Shown in pieces: positions 15,711-24,944 of a stretch of DNA of 64,000 bases. This stretch comes from Actinobacteria bacterium OV450 (GTDB taxonomy: Bacteria; Actinomycetota; Actinomycetes; Streptomycetales; Streptomycetaceae). The stretch is from contig LJCW01000372.1 in the NCBI GenBank assembly GCA_001298555.1, positions 124,001 through 188,000 on the forward strand, in the 5' to 3' direction. Made by a program: the position numbers and the translations under genes. The notes beneath the pieces are model-generated. The model saw only the letters and a program-made list of their open reading frames with translations, was not told where the DNA came from and made no database searches. Each line of letters begins with the position of its first letter. Position 1 is the first letter of the stretch.

Positions 15711-17978
15711 GTGGCCGAGGCGGCAGACATCCAGGGGGCATACCCCGCTCCTGCCCGGCGCCGGTGGCTGCGGCGCGCCGTCGTACTGCTGGCCGGGACC
15801 CCCGTGCTCGCCGCTCTGGTCTACTCGCCCGCCCCCCAGACCGCCCAGGCGGCCGAGGCGGGGACGGTCGACGTGCAGCTCAACGAGATGGCCCCCACGG
15901 CCCCGGTCAAGGGCGACACGCTCACGATCTCCGGCACCGTGGTCAACAACGGCCGCGAGACGATCACCGGCGCGCACGTGGGCCTGCGGGTGGGGCCCGC
16001 CCTCGGCGACCGGGCGTCCATCGACGAGGCGGCGGAGCGCGCGGGCTTCCGGGCCGGCACGGATCCCGGTGAGATCGACCAGGCCTTCGCCGCGAAGATC
16101 CCCTCGCTGCCGTCGAAGGCGAAGCAGGACTTCACCCTCACCGTCCCGGTGAACAAGCTGGAGCTGGACAAGGACGGCGTCTACCAGCTCGGCGTCTCGC
16201 TCTCCGGCGAGACCGAGAGCCGCCAGTACGAGCAGGTCCTCGGCATCAGGCGGACCTTCCTGCCCTGGCAGCCCGAGGCCGCCGCCAAGCGCTCCCAGAT
16301 CACGTACCTGTGGCCGCTGATCTCCACCACGCACCTGACCGCCGAGACCGGCTCGGACGAGCTGCAGACCCCCGTCTTCCTCGACGACTCCCTCGCCGAG
16401 GAGCTCAAGTCCGGCGGCCGCCTCCAGCAGATGGTCGCCCTCGGCAAGGACCTGCCCGTCACCTGGGTCATCGACCCCGACCTGCTCTACACGGTCGACG
16501 CGATGACCAAGGGTTACCGCTACCGCACGCCGGACGGCCGGATCGTCCAGGGCAAGAACAAGGCCGTCGCCGAGCAGTGGCTGAGCGCCCTGGAGACCGC
16601 GGTCCAGGGCAAGAAGATCGTCGCGCTGCCGTTCGCCGACCCGGACATCGCCTCCCTCGCCCACCAGGGCAAGGACGTCTCGGGCACCCTGGGCCAGCTG
16701 CGGCCGGCCACCGACAAGGCGAAGCAGGCCGTGGAGACCGTCCTGCACGTCACCCCGTCCACCGACTTCTCCTGGCCCGTCAACGGCGCCATCGACCCGT
16801 CGATCGTCAACGTGGCGACCTCGGCGGGCGCCCACAACGTCCTCGCGCGCAGCGACAGCCTCCAGGAGACCGGCTCCCTCGGCTACACGCCCTCGGCGGC
16901 CCGTCCCATCGGCGCGGGCGCCACCGCCGTCGTCGCGGACGCCGACCTCTCCACCGCCTTCGACGGCGACATGCTGAACGCCGGCAACGCCACGCTGGCC
17001 GTGCAGCGCTTCCTCGCCCAGAGCCTCGCCCTGAACCTGCAGAAGACCGACGAACAGCGCAGCTTCGTCGTCACCCCGCAGCGGATGCCGTCGACCAGCC
17101 AGGCGCAGTCGATGGCGGCCGCCATACGCGGCCTGCAGGCGGGCCGCTGGACGCAGCCGGCCGACCTGGAGGCCGCGGCCGCCGCCAAGCCCGACCCGGG
17201 AGTCAACACCCAGGTCCCGGGTGCCGGCCAGTACCCCGAGGCGCTGCGCAAGACGGAGCTCCCGGTGGCCGCCTTCGAGAAGATCCGCACCACCCAGAAC
17301 ACCCTCGACCACTTCAAGGTCATCCTCAGCGCCCCCGACCGTGTGGAGATCCCCTTCGGGAACACCACCAACCGCGAGATGTCCACCTCCTGGCGCGGCC
17401 GCCCCGAGGAGGCTCGGCTCTACCGGGAACAGGTGCAGGAGTACCTGATCGGCCTGACCGAGAAGGTCAAGGTCGTCCCCAAGTCCGACGCCACCCTGTC
17501 CGGCCACAGCGCCACCATCCCGGTCAGCGTCCAGAACAGCCTCGTCCAGGACGTCCACAACCTGGTCCTGCGGGTGAGGTCCGCCAACCCGACCCGCCTG
17601 ATGTTCGGCGACAACGGTCAGGCCGAGCAGGAGGTGACCGTCGCGGGCGGACACAGCCAGACGGTCAAGTTCACCGCCAACGCCACCGCGAGCGGTCCCG
17701 TCGAGGTCACCGCCCAGCTCTTCACCACCGACGGCGTGCCCTACGGCAAGGCCCGCAAGTTCACCGTCGAGGCCACCGAGATCACCCCGACCGTGATGCT
17801 CGTCATCGCAGGCGGCGTGCTCCTGCTCGTCCTGGCGGGCATCAAGATGTACGCCAGCCGCAAGCGCGTCGCGGCCCGGGCGGCCGCCGAGGAGAGCACG
17901 CAGCCGAGTGACGGGACCCCGGACACCGGAGCGCAAAGCACCGGGCCGTCCGGCACGGGTGAGACAGTGGACCGTTAA
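15711..17978 (+). CDS. DUF6049 family secreted/anchored protein
   Basis: 755 residues. An N-terminal hydrophobic segment (about 22-40, RRAVVLLAGTPVLAALVY) followed by AQAAEAG suggests a signal peptide or anchor. A large extracytoplasmic region with beta-rich N- and C-terminal parts follows. One C-terminal helix at about 692-710 (TVMLVIAGGVLLLVLAGIK) and a basic cytoplasmic tail complete it. The same family sits between cca and murJ in mycobacteria, so a role with the MurJ lipid II flippase in envelope assembly is likely but untested. It is 46 nt before murJ and probably co-transcribed. Confidence 0.85.
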   Translation: MAEAADIQGAYPAPARRRWLRRAVVLLAGTPVLAALVYSPAPQTAQAAEAGTVDVQLNEMAPTAPVKGDTLTISGTVVNNGRETITGAHVGLRVGPALGDRASIDEAAERAGFRAGTDPGEIDQAFAAKIPSLPSKAKQDFTLTVPVNKLELDKDGVYQLGVSLSGETESRQYEQVLGIRRTFLPWQPEAAAKRSQITYLWPLISTTHLTAETGSDELQTPVFLDDSLAEELKSGGRLQQMVALGKDLPVTWVIDPDLLYTVDAMTKGYRYRTPDGRIVQGKNKAVAEQWLSALETAVQGKKIVALPFADPDIASLAHQGKDVSGTLGQLRPATDKAKQAVETVLHVTPSTDFSWPVNGAIDPSIVNVATSAGAHNVLARSDSLQETGSLGYTPSAARPIGAGATAVVADADLSTAFDGDMLNAGNATLAVQRFLAQSLALNLQKTDEQRSFVVTPQRMPSTSQAQSMAAAIRGLQAGRWTQPADLEAAAAAKPDPGVNTQVPGAGQYPEALRKTELPVAAFEKIRTTQNTLDHFKVILSAPDRVEIPFGNTTNREMSTSWRGRPEEARLYREQVQEYLIGLTEKVKVVPKSDATLSGHSATIPVSVQNSLVQDVHNLVLRVRSANPTRLMFGDNGQAEQEVTVAGGHSQTVKFTANATASGPVEVTAQLFTTDGVPYGKARKFTVEATEITPTVMLVIAGGVLLLVLAGIKMYASRKRVAARAAAEESTQPSDGTPDTGAQSTGPSGTGETVDR

Positions 17979-18024
17979 GCGATGCCGTGGCCGGTCGGCC
18001 TGGGGACGATGAGGTGGGGTTTCG

Positions 18025-20199
18025 ATGAACGCGCCGTACGACGGTGACCGCGCGCAGGGCACTGGTGGGCCCGCGCCCGCACAGGGCACTGCCCCGGGCA
18101 CTCCGGTGCCCGGGCAGGTCGCCGTGCCTGCGCCCGCGCCGGACCGCGACCCGTATGTCCAGGACGCCTACGACTACGACCCCTACCGGTCGCAGGACCT
18201 GTCGGCCCAGGACCCCGTCGCCGAGGTCCTCTACGACAGGGCCTCGCACCCCCCGCCGCCGCCCGGCACCTATCAGGAGCCCGGCCCGCTGTACGCGGCG
18301 CCGCAGGCGCCCGTGCACGCCCCCGACCCGCAGGTCTGGGCGCAGACCCCGCCGCCCGAGCCGGACGGTCCCTCCCGGCACCTGCCGTACGGCGACCGCG
18401 CGACGACCACCCAGTTCGTCGGGGTGGACTCCCTCGTCACCAACGCGGCGGACGAGACGTCCGAGCCCGACGCCTTCGCGCACCTCTACCGGGACCAGCA
18501 GGGGAATCCCGGTACCCCCGCGGAGGACGCCCCCGTCGCCGCTCCGGCGCCGAGCAAGCCCGCCGGCCGGGCCTCCAGCCTCCTCAAGTCCAGTGCCCTC
18601 ATGGCCGCCGGCACGATCGTCTCCCGCATCACCGGCTTCATGCGGACCCTGGTCATCGCCGGTGCCATCGGCGTCGGCACGTTCAACGACACGTACCAGA
18701 TCGCGAACACCCTGCCGACGATGATCTACGTGCTGGTCGGCGGCGGCGCGCTCAACGCCGTCTTCATCCCGCAGCTGGTCCGGGCCATGAAGCAGGACGA
18801 CGACGGCGGCGAGGCCTACGCCAACCGCCTCCTGACTCTGGTCGTCGTGCTGCTGGCCGCCATCACCACGATCTGCGTGCTCGCCGCGCCGGTGTTCATC
18901 ACGATGATGTCGCCGAAGCTCGCGTCCGACCCGCAGCAGATGGAGGTGGCGGTCGCCTTCGCCCGCTACTGCCTGCCGACCATGTTCTTCATGGGCGTGC
19001 ACGTGGTCCTCGGTCAGATCCTCAACGCACGCGGCCGGTTCGGCGCGATGATGTGGACCCCCGTCCTCAACAACATCGTCGTCATCGCCACCTTCGGGGC
19101 CTTCATCTGGGCCTTCGGCGGCTTCACCACCTCCGGTGTCAGCGCGACCACCGTGACCGCCGACGGTGTCCGCCTGCTGGGCCTCGGCACCCTCCTGGGC
19201 CTCACGGTCCAGGCCCTCGCGATGCTGCCCTACCTGCGCGACGCCGGCTTCAGGCCGCGCCTGCGCTTCGACTGGAGGGGCCACGGCCTCGGCAAGGCGG
19301 CCCGTCTGGCCAAGTGGACGTTCTTCTTCGTCCTCGCCAACCAGATCGGCCTCGTCGTCGTCACCCAGCTCGCGACCTGGTCCGGATCGGTCGCCGAGAA
19401 GCAGGGCCACCCCGGCACCGGCATCACCGCCTACAACTACGCGCTCCTGCTGTGGCAGATGCCGCAGGCCATCATCACCGTCTCCGTCATGACGGCCGTA
19501 CTGCCCCGCATCTCCCGCTCCGCCCACGACGGGGACGCGGCCGCCGTCCGCGACGACATCTCCTACGGGCTGCGCACCTCGGCCGTCGCGATCGTGCCGT
19601 GCGCCTTCGCATTCCTGGCCCTGGGCGTCCCCATGGCCACGCTGCTGTACGCCGGTTCGGGTTCCGGCGCCCAGAACATCGGCTACGTGCTGATGGCCTT
19701 CGGCCTCGGGCTGATCCCCTACTCCGTCCAGTACGTCGTCCTGCGCGGGTTCTACGCGTACGAGGACACCCGGACGCCCTTCTACAACACCGTCATCGTC
19801 GCCGCCGTCAACGCGGCCGTCTCCACCGCCGCATTCTTCGTGCTCCCCGCACGCTGGGCGGTCGTCGGCATGGCCGCCGCCTACGGCCTCGGTTACACCG
19901 TCGGCGTCGGGGTCGCCTGGCGGCGCCTGCGCACCCGGCTGGGCGGCGACCTCGACGGCGCCCACGTGATGCGCACCTACGCCCGTCTCACCGGCGCCTG
20001 CGTACCCGCCGCCGCCGTGGCGGGCGCAGCCGCCTACGCGGTCACCCAGTGGCTCGGCAGCGGAGTCGCAGGGTCCGCTGTCGCGTTGGTCGCCGGCGGC
20101 GTCGCGCTGGCCGCCGTGTTCCTCGTGGCGGCCAGGCGGATGCGGATCGAAGAGCTCAACGCCATGGTCGGAATGGTCCGCGGACGACTGGGGCGCTGA
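18025..20199 (+). CDS. murJ: Lipid II flippase MurJ/MviN
   Basis: 724 residues. The first 180 residues are a Pro/Asp/Tyr-rich, probably cytoplasmic and disordered extension. The MurJ core starts SSALMAAGTIVSRITGFMRT (about 192-211) and has about 14 helices, including YQIANTLPTMIYVLVGGGAL and VLRGFYAYEDTRTPFYNT. It moves lipid II across the membrane for peptidoglycan synthesis. Unlike the mycobacterial protein there is no fused C-terminal kinase-like domain; that part is encoded separately by the next gene. The ATG at 18025 has GAGGTGGGG upstream. Confidence 0.96.
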   Translation: MNAPYDGDRAQGTGGPAPAQGTAPGTPVPGQVAVPAPAPDRDPYVQDAYDYDPYRSQDLSAQDPVAEVLYDRASHPPPPPGTYQEPGPLYAAPQAPVHAPDPQVWAQTPPPEPDGPSRHLPYGDRATTTQFVGVDSLVTNAADETSEPDAFAHLYRDQQGNPGTPAEDAPVAAPAPSKPAGRASSLLKSSALMAAGTIVSRITGFMRTLVIAGAIGVGTFNDTYQIANTLPTMIYVLVGGGALNAVFIPQLVRAMKQDDDGGEAYANRLLTLVVVLLAAITTICVLAAPVFITMMSPKLASDPQQMEVAVAFARYCLPTMFFMGVHVVLGQILNARGRFGAMMWTPVLNNIVVIATFGAFIWAFGGFTTSGVSATTVTADGVRLLGLGTLLGLTVQALAMLPYLRDAGFRPRLRFDWRGHGLGKAARLAKWTFFFVLANQIGLVVVTQLATWSGSVAEKQGHPGTGITAYNYALLLWQMPQAIITVSVMTAVLPRISRSAHDGDAAAVRDDISYGLRTSAVAIVPCAFAFLALGVPMATLLYAGSGSGAQNIGYVLMAFGLGLIPYSVQYVVLRGFYAYEDTRTPFYNTVIVAAVNAAVSTAAFFVLPARWAVVGMAAAYGLGYTVGVGVAWRRLRTRLGGDLDGAHVMRTYARLTGACVPAAAVAGAAAYAVTQWLGSGVAGSAVALVAGGVALAAVFLVAARRMRIEELNAMVGMVRGRLGR

Positions 20200-20316
20200 T
20201 GCGCACAACCGTCGGACCCCTTCGCGTGTCGTGCATAGCGTCAGACTGTGGGCACAATTGGCATGGCTTCGCAGACTGGCCGACAGCGCGTAACGGATGG
20301 GGAGGCAGGAACGACG

Positions 20317-22056
20317 GTGGCGGAACGTAGCACGGCTGCCGTCGACGTGGCCGACAACGGCGGCAATGAGCCGCCGGCCGCAGATGCGGCAAGGGCCACG
20401 GCCGACGGGGTGGACACCCAGAACGGACGAGCCGCGGACGGACCCATGCCAGAAAAGGACGGCGAACGCAGAAAGGCGGCCCCTGCTGCCGCTCCCGAAC
20501 TCCACAGCGGCCACAAGCTCGCCCGGCGCTACCGCCTCGAAGAGTGCGTCACCCGTCTGGACGGATTCAGCAGCTGGCGCGCGATGGACGAGAAGCTGCG
20601 CCGTGCCGTGGGCGTCCACCTGCTGCCCGCCGACCACCCGCGGGCCCGTGCCGTGCTGGCCGCGGCCCGCTCCTCCGCGCTGCTCGGCGATCCCCGGTTC
20701 GTCCACGTCCTCGACGCGGTGGAGGAGAACGACCTCGTCTACGTCGTCCACGAGTGGCTGCCCGACGCCACCGAGCTGACCGCGATCCTCGCCTCGGGCC
20801 CCCTGGAGCCCCACGAGGCCTATCAGCTCGTCACCCAGGTCTCCCAGGCCATGGCCGCCGCGCACCGGGAGGGCCTGGCGCACCTGCGCCTGACCCCCAG
20901 CGCGATACTGCGCACCTCCACGGGCCAGTACCGCATCCGCGGGCTCGCCGTGAACGCCGCCCTGCGCGGCATCACCAGCGACACCCCGCAGCGCGCGGAC
21001 ACCGAGGCCATCGGCGCACTCCTGTACGCCGCACTGACCCAGCGCTGGCCCTACGAGAACGACGCGTACGGCCTCACCGGCCTGCCCAAGGGCGTGGGCC
21101 TGCTCGCGCCCGACCAGGTCCGGGCCGGGGTTCACCGGGGGCTGGGGGAACTCGCCATGCGCGCCCTCGCCAACGACGGGGCCACCGCGTCCCGGCAGGA
21201 GCCCGCCTGCACCACCCCGGAGGAACTGGCCAAGGCGGTTGCCGCGATGCCCCGCATCCGGCCGCCGGAGCCCGCGTTCACCGCTCCGCCCGAGTACCAG
21301 CAGACCACCTACCAGCAGGGGAGCTACGGACGGCCCCCGACGCACCCCGGCGCGCCGGTCACCCGTCCCATCGCCGTCCCGCCGCCCCCGCTGCAGAGCC
21401 GCACCGGTCGTGTCCTGAAGTGGAGCGTGGCCGCCCTGCTCATCGCCGCCCTGGGTCTGGGCAGCTGGCAGCTCGCCGACACCCTCCTGGACCGCGTCAA
21501 GGGCGACGGCGGCGGCACCAGCAACTCGCAGTCCACCAAGACGAAGGAAGACGAGAAGAAGCCCAAGGAGACCAAGCCGCTGCACCTCGCCGGTGCATCC
21601 GTCTTCGGCAAGGAACCGATCAAGCCCGCAGACGCCGGGAAGGCCATCGACGGCAATCCCGACACCGGGTGGGTCACCTTGAACTTCTACGGCTACGAGG
21701 GCAAGTTCGGCAACCTGGACAGCTACGACGACGGCAGCGGCATCATCGTCGACCTCGGCAGCCTCCAGGAGGTGACGGGCATCGACGTGGACATGCGGGC
21801 CGCCGGGCACAGGGTCGAGGTCCGCGCCGCCGCCCCGGGGGCGTCCTCCCCGCGCACCATCTCCGACTTCCCCCAGGAGCTGGTGAAGCCGGGTACCGCG
21901 GGGAAGAAGCTGGAGGCCACCCGGGACACCCCGATCAACACCCGCTTCGTACTGGTGCACATCACCGCGCTGCCCTCCGACGGCGGTGGGGACGGCTTCC
22001 GCGGCGGCATCAACGAGATCAAGGTCCTCGGTACCGGCGACCAGCCGGCTTCCTGA
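20317..22056 (+). CDS. Pseudokinase with extracellular discoidin-like domain
   Basis: 579 residues from the GTG at 20317, chosen since GGAGG lies 11 nt upstream; in-frame starts at 20248 and 20263 would add 23 or 18 residues. A kinase fold is recognisable (about 65-300) but catalytic residues are missing: the HRD loop reads AHLRLTPSAI with no aspartate, DFG is replaced by RIRGLAV, and the ATP-binding lysine position reads VGVHLLPAD. Then come a membrane helix (about 366-388) and an outer domain resembling a discoidin/F5-8C fold (SVFGKEPIKP to the end). It corresponds to the pseudokinase part of mycobacterial MviN, a PknB/FhaA target, here as its own protein. Confidence 0.85.
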   Translation: MAERSTAAVDVADNGGNEPPAADAARATADGVDTQNGRAADGPMPEKDGERRKAAPAAAPELHSGHKLARRYRLEECVTRLDGFSSWRAMDEKLRRAVGVHLLPADHPRARAVLAAARSSALLGDPRFVHVLDAVEENDLVYVVHEWLPDATELTAILASGPLEPHEAYQLVTQVSQAMAAAHREGLAHLRLTPSAILRTSTGQYRIRGLAVNAALRGITSDTPQRADTEAIGALLYAALTQRWPYENDAYGLTGLPKGVGLLAPDQVRAGVHRGLGELAMRALANDGATASRQEPACTTPEELAKAVAAMPRIRPPEPAFTAPPEYQQTTYQQGSYGRPPTHPGAPVTRPIAVPPPPLQSRTGRVLKWSVAALLIAALGLGSWQLADTLLDRVKGDGGGTSNSQSTKTKEDEKKPKETKPLHLAGASVFGKEPIKPADAGKAIDGNPDTGWVTLNFYGYEGKFGNLDSYDDGSGIIVDLGSLQEVTGIDVDMRAAGHRVEVRAAAPGASSPRTISDFPQELVKPGTAGKKLEATRDTPINTRFVLVHITALPSDGGGDGFRGGINEIKVLGTGDQPAS

Positions 22057-22068
22057 TCGGTACGTCCC

Positions 22069-22099
22069 GGGTCCGCTGAGCCGACGGCTCAGCGGACCC
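22069..22099 (+). terminator. Terminator after pseudokinase gene
   Basis: A perfect 14-bp stem (22069-22082 with 22086-22099) with a 3-nt GAC loop, 12 nt after the pseudokinase stop. It separates the DUF6049-murJ-pseudokinase transcript from sigM. Confidence 0.85.
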
Positions 22100-22148
22100 T
22101 CGTATTCGTCCTGCCCGCCCCGTACGCTCCCTCCGGGAGGGAGGTCTG

Positions 22149-22850
22149 ATGCACGACGCAACCACCGGCGGGGACAGTGACCGGGACCTGCTCGCCCTGC
22201 ACGTCGCAGGGGATCCCGATGCCTTCGGGGAGCTCGTACGGCGCCACCGCGACCGCCTGTGGGCCGTGGCGCTGCGGACCCTCGGCGACCGCGAGGAGGC
22301 CGCCGACGCGGTCCAGGACGCCCTCGTGTCCGCGTACCGGGCCGCCCACACCTTCCGCGGGGACTCCGCCGTCACCACGTGGCTGCACCGCATCACCGTC
22401 AACGCCTGCCTCGACCGGGCCCGCAAAGCCGCCTCCCGCAAGACCTCGCCGATCGAGGACACGGAGCGCCTGGAGCGGCTCCTGGAGCCCCACGAGTCCG
22501 CCGAGGCCCCTGCCGAGCGCCGGGACCTCCACCGCCAGCTCCTGGCCGCCCTCAGCACCCTCCCGGCCGACCAGCGGGCCGCCCTCGTCCTCGTCGACAT
22601 GCAGGGCTACCCCGTCGCCGAGGCCGCCCGTATCCTCGACGTCCCCACCGGAACGGTGAAGAGCCGGTGCGCGCGCGGCCGGGCGAAACTCCTCCCGATG
22701 CTCACTCATCTGCGCTCGAATGCCGTGGATAACACCGCTACCGAGCGGGGAAGGAACCGGACGCCGGGGACTCCCGTCCCACCAGCGGCAGACCCCAGTC
22801 AGCCAGCCCCAGACGCAGACACGGTGAAGGGCGGAGGTGGACGAACGTGA
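22149..22850 (+). CDS. sigM: ECF RNA polymerase sigma factor SigM
   Basis: 233 residues. Region 2 includes DAFGELVRRHRDRLWAVALR (about 25-44) and DREEAADAVQDALVSAYR; region 4 includes LPADQRAALVLVDMQGYPV and the helix-turn-helix AARILDVPTGTVKSRCARGR. A Pro-rich extension of about 35 residues follows. The start has GGAGGGAGG. Its stop overlaps the anti-sigma start. The name rests on synteny: mycobacterial SigM lies in the same place before its anti-sigma gene and trxBA. Target promoters cannot be read from this window. Confidence 0.92.
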   Translation: MHDATTGGDSDRDLLALHVAGDPDAFGELVRRHRDRLWAVALRTLGDREEAADAVQDALVSAYRAAHTFRGDSAVTTWLHRITVNACLDRARKAASRKTSPIEDTERLERLLEPHESAEAPAERRDLHRQLLAALSTLPADQRAALVLVDMQGYPVAEAARILDVPTGTVKSRCARGRAKLLPMLTHLRSNAVDNTATERGRNRTPGTPVPPAADPSQPAPDADTVKGGGGRT

Positions 22851-23791
22851 CTCCCACAACCGGCACGATCCGGCACCCGGACGTCTCGGAGATCTCCGAC
22901 CTGACCGAAGGCCTCCTCTCCCCGGCCAGGAGCGCCGAGGTACGCCGCCATCTGGGCGACTGCCCGCTGTGCGCCGACGTCCACGCCTCCCTGGTGGAGA
23001 TCCGGTCCCTCCTCGGCACCCTGCCGGGGCCGCCCCGGATGCCCGCGGACATCGCCGGGCGCATCGACGCGGCCCTCGCCGCCGAGGCACTCCTCGACTC
23101 CACCGCACCCAGGACCGAGGCCGCCCCTGCCTCCGGGCCCACCCTCCAGCGCGATGTTTCACGTGAAACATCGCCTGCCGCACCTGCGGGCCCAGGCCCC
23201 CGGCGACCCTCCGGTCACCCGACCGGCGCAACCGGACCGGGCCGCCGCCGCGCCCGCCGCCGGATCACCGTCATCGCCGGTCTGGCCGGGGCGGCTGCCT
23301 GCGCCCTCGGCATCTTCCTCGCGGGCAACCTGCTCGGGACGGGCTCGCCGGACACCGCCGCCCGCAAGTCCGGGACGAGCGCGGCAGCCGAAGCACCCAA
23401 GGACGGCACCTACACGGCACAGGGCCTCCAGGACAACGTGCAGCGGCTCCTCGCCGCCGGGCAAGGGGCCAGAACGGCCCCGCAGGACGAACAGCAGAAC
23501 AACACGTACGGGTTGGAGGACACCACGCCCTCCCCGAAACGCGCCCCCGGGGACGAGCACGCGAACACCTCTTCGGTCCCGTCCTGTATCCGGGACGCCA
23601 CCGGACACCCCGATGCCCCGCTCGCCGCCGAGCGCGGCAGCTACCAGGGCACCGACGTCTATCTCCTCGTCCTGCCGCATCCGGGCGACTCGGCCCGGGT
23701 GGACGCCTACATCGTCGGGGCCGGCTGCGCGGACACCTCGCCGGCGGGCGCCGGACGCCCCCTGCTGACCCGGACATACCCGCGGAGCTGA
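22847..23791 (+). CDS. Zinc-type membrane anti-sigma factor
   Basis: 314 residues, GTG start overlapping the sigM stop by 4 nt (translational coupling). The N-terminal anti-sigma domain has RRHLGDCPLCADVH (about 34-47), the HxxxCxxC motif of zinc-binding anti-sigma (ZAS) proteins. One membrane helix lies at about 141-163 (VIAGLAGAAACALGIFLAGN), followed by an outer region with a possible disulphide pair (SCIRDATG and GAGCADTSPA). It would hold SigM inactive at the membrane. The linker contains a complete parS site that is read in frame as D103-V-S-R-E-T108. Confidence 0.9.
   Translation: MTPTTGTIRHPDVSEISDLTEGLLSPARSAEVRRHLGDCPLCADVHASLVEIRSLLGTLPGPPRMPADIAGRIDAALAAEALLDSTAPRTEAAPASGPTLQRDVSRETSPAAPAGPGPRRPSGHPTGATGPGRRRARRRITVIAGLAGAAACALGIFLAGNLLGTGSPDTAARKSGTSAAAEAPKDGTYTAQGLQDNVQRLLAAGQGARTAPQDEQQNNTYGLEDTTPSPKRAPGDEHANTSSVPSCIRDATGHPDAPLAAERGSYQGTDVYLLVLPHPGDSARVDAYIVGAGCADTSPAGAGRPLLTRTYPRS
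23156..23169. other. parS: parS site inside anti-sigma gene
   Basis: Perfect GTTTCACGTGAAAC within a 24-bp palindrome (23151-23174), in the coding sequence of the anti-sigma gene. Translated in frame with its flanks it gives DVSRET. Confidence 0.95.
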
Positions 23792-23819
23792 CACCTTCGG
23801 GTCGGCGCGGGACCGGGCC

Positions 23820-23847
23820 GGGAATGCATGCGCCGTAGGATCCGTTG
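23820..23847 (+). promoter_or_regulatory. SigR-type promoter of trxBA
   Basis: GGGAAT (23820-23825), an 18-bp spacer, then GTTG (23844-23847). This exactly matches the GGGAAT-N18-GTT consensus of the thiol-stress sigma factor SigR, whose classical target in S. coelicolor is trxBp1. The predicted start is about 80 nt upstream of trxB, giving disulphide-stress induction of thioredoxin. Confidence 0.88.
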
Positions 23848-23929
23848 GGTGGGGTGAGAGTCCGCACCGGCCCCCGGCAAGCAGGCCCCGGCAAGAAGCG
23901 CGTAGTCCACAGAGACGAGGAAGAAACCC

Positions 23930-24889
23930 GTGAGCGACGTACGAAACGTGATCATCATCGGTTCCGGGCCGGCCGGCTACACCGCCGCCCTGTACACCGC
24001 ACGCGCTTCGCTCAAGCCGCTGGTCTTCGAAGGTGCCGTGACCGCGGGTGGCGCGCTGATGAACACCACCGAAGTCGAGAACTTCCCCGGCTTCCAGGAC
24101 GGCATCATGGGTCCGGATCTCATGGACAACATGCGCGGCCAGGCCGAGCGCTTCGGTGCCGAGCTCGTTCCCGACGACGTCGTGTCCGTGGACCTCACCG
24201 GCGACATCAAGACGGTCACCGACACCGCGGGGACCGTGCACCGCGCCAAGGCCGTGATCGTCACCACCGGCTCGCAGCACCGCAAGCTCGGCCTGCCGAA
24301 CGAGGACGCCCTCTCGGGCCGCGGTGTCTCCTGGTGCGCCACGTGCGACGGGTTCTTCTTCAAGGACCAGGACATCGCCGTGGTCGGCGGCGGCGACACC
24401 GCGATCGAGGAGGCCACCTTCCTCTCGCGCTTCGCCAAGTCCGTCACCATCGTGCACCGCCGTGACGCCCTGCGCGCCTCCAAGGCCATGCAGGACCGCG
24501 CCTTCGCCGACCCGAAGATCAAGTTCGCCTGGGACAGCGAGGTCGCCGAGATCCACGGCGAGCAGAAGCTCTCCGGCCTCACCCTGCGCAACACCAAGAC
24601 CGGTGAGACCTCCCAGCTCCCCGTCACGGGCCTGTTCATCGCCGTCGGCCACGACCCGCGCACCGAGCTGTTCAAGGACCAGCTGGAGCTCGACGAGGAG
24701 GGCTACCTGAAGGTCGAGGCCCCCTCGACGCGCACGAACCTCACCGGCGTGTTCGGCGCCGGCGACGTCGTGGACCACACGTACCGTCAGGCCATCACCG
24801 CCGCGGGCACCGGCTGCTCCGCGGCCCTGGACGCCGAGCGCTTCCTCTCCGCCCTCGCGGACGCCGAGAAGGCCCACGCCGCGGTCTGA
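23930..24889 (+). CDS. trxB: Thioredoxin reductase
   Basis: 319 residues. The FAD-binding [16 protein letters not shown] is at about 9-24, the redox-active CATC in [12 protein letters not shown] near 135-140, the NADPH-binding [16 protein letters not shown] near 152-167, and [20 protein letters not shown] near the C-terminus. It reduces TrxA with NADPH in the cytoplasm. The GTG start has GAGGAAG upstream, and trxA follows after 55 nt. The SigR-type promoter upstream predicts induction by thiol oxidation. Confidence 0.98.
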   Translation: MSDVRNVIIIGSGPAGYTAALYTARASLKPLVFEGAVTAGGALMNTTEVENFPGFQDGIMGPDLMDNMRGQAERFGAELVPDDVVSVDLTGDIKTVTDTAGTVHRAKAVIVTTGSQHRKLGLPNEDALSGRGVSWCATCDGFFFKDQDIAVVGGGDTAIEEATFLSRFAKSVTIVHRRDALRASKAMQDRAFADPKIKFAWDSEVAEIHGEQKLSGLTLRNTKTGETSQLPVTGLFIAVGHDPRTELFKDQLELDEEGYLKVEAPSTRTNLTGVFGAGDVVDHTYRQAITAAGTGCSAALDAERFLSALADAEKAHAAV

Positions 24890-24944
24890 CCCCCACGCAC
24901 CCCCCCCACACCCCACACCCCGCAGGAAGAATTAGGAGGCCGCT

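Noticed and set aside
17842-22161. Minus-strand open frame of 1439 codons opposite murJ and the pseudokinase
   Set aside because: Antisense artefact of GC-rich third positions; no family resemblance, and the opposite strand encodes clear proteins throughout.
23847-23929. Riboswitch in the trxB leader (GGTGGGGTGAGAGTCCGCACC region)
   Set aside because: The leader is only about 80 nt after the SigR-type promoter and shows none of the conserved core elements of known riboswitch classes.
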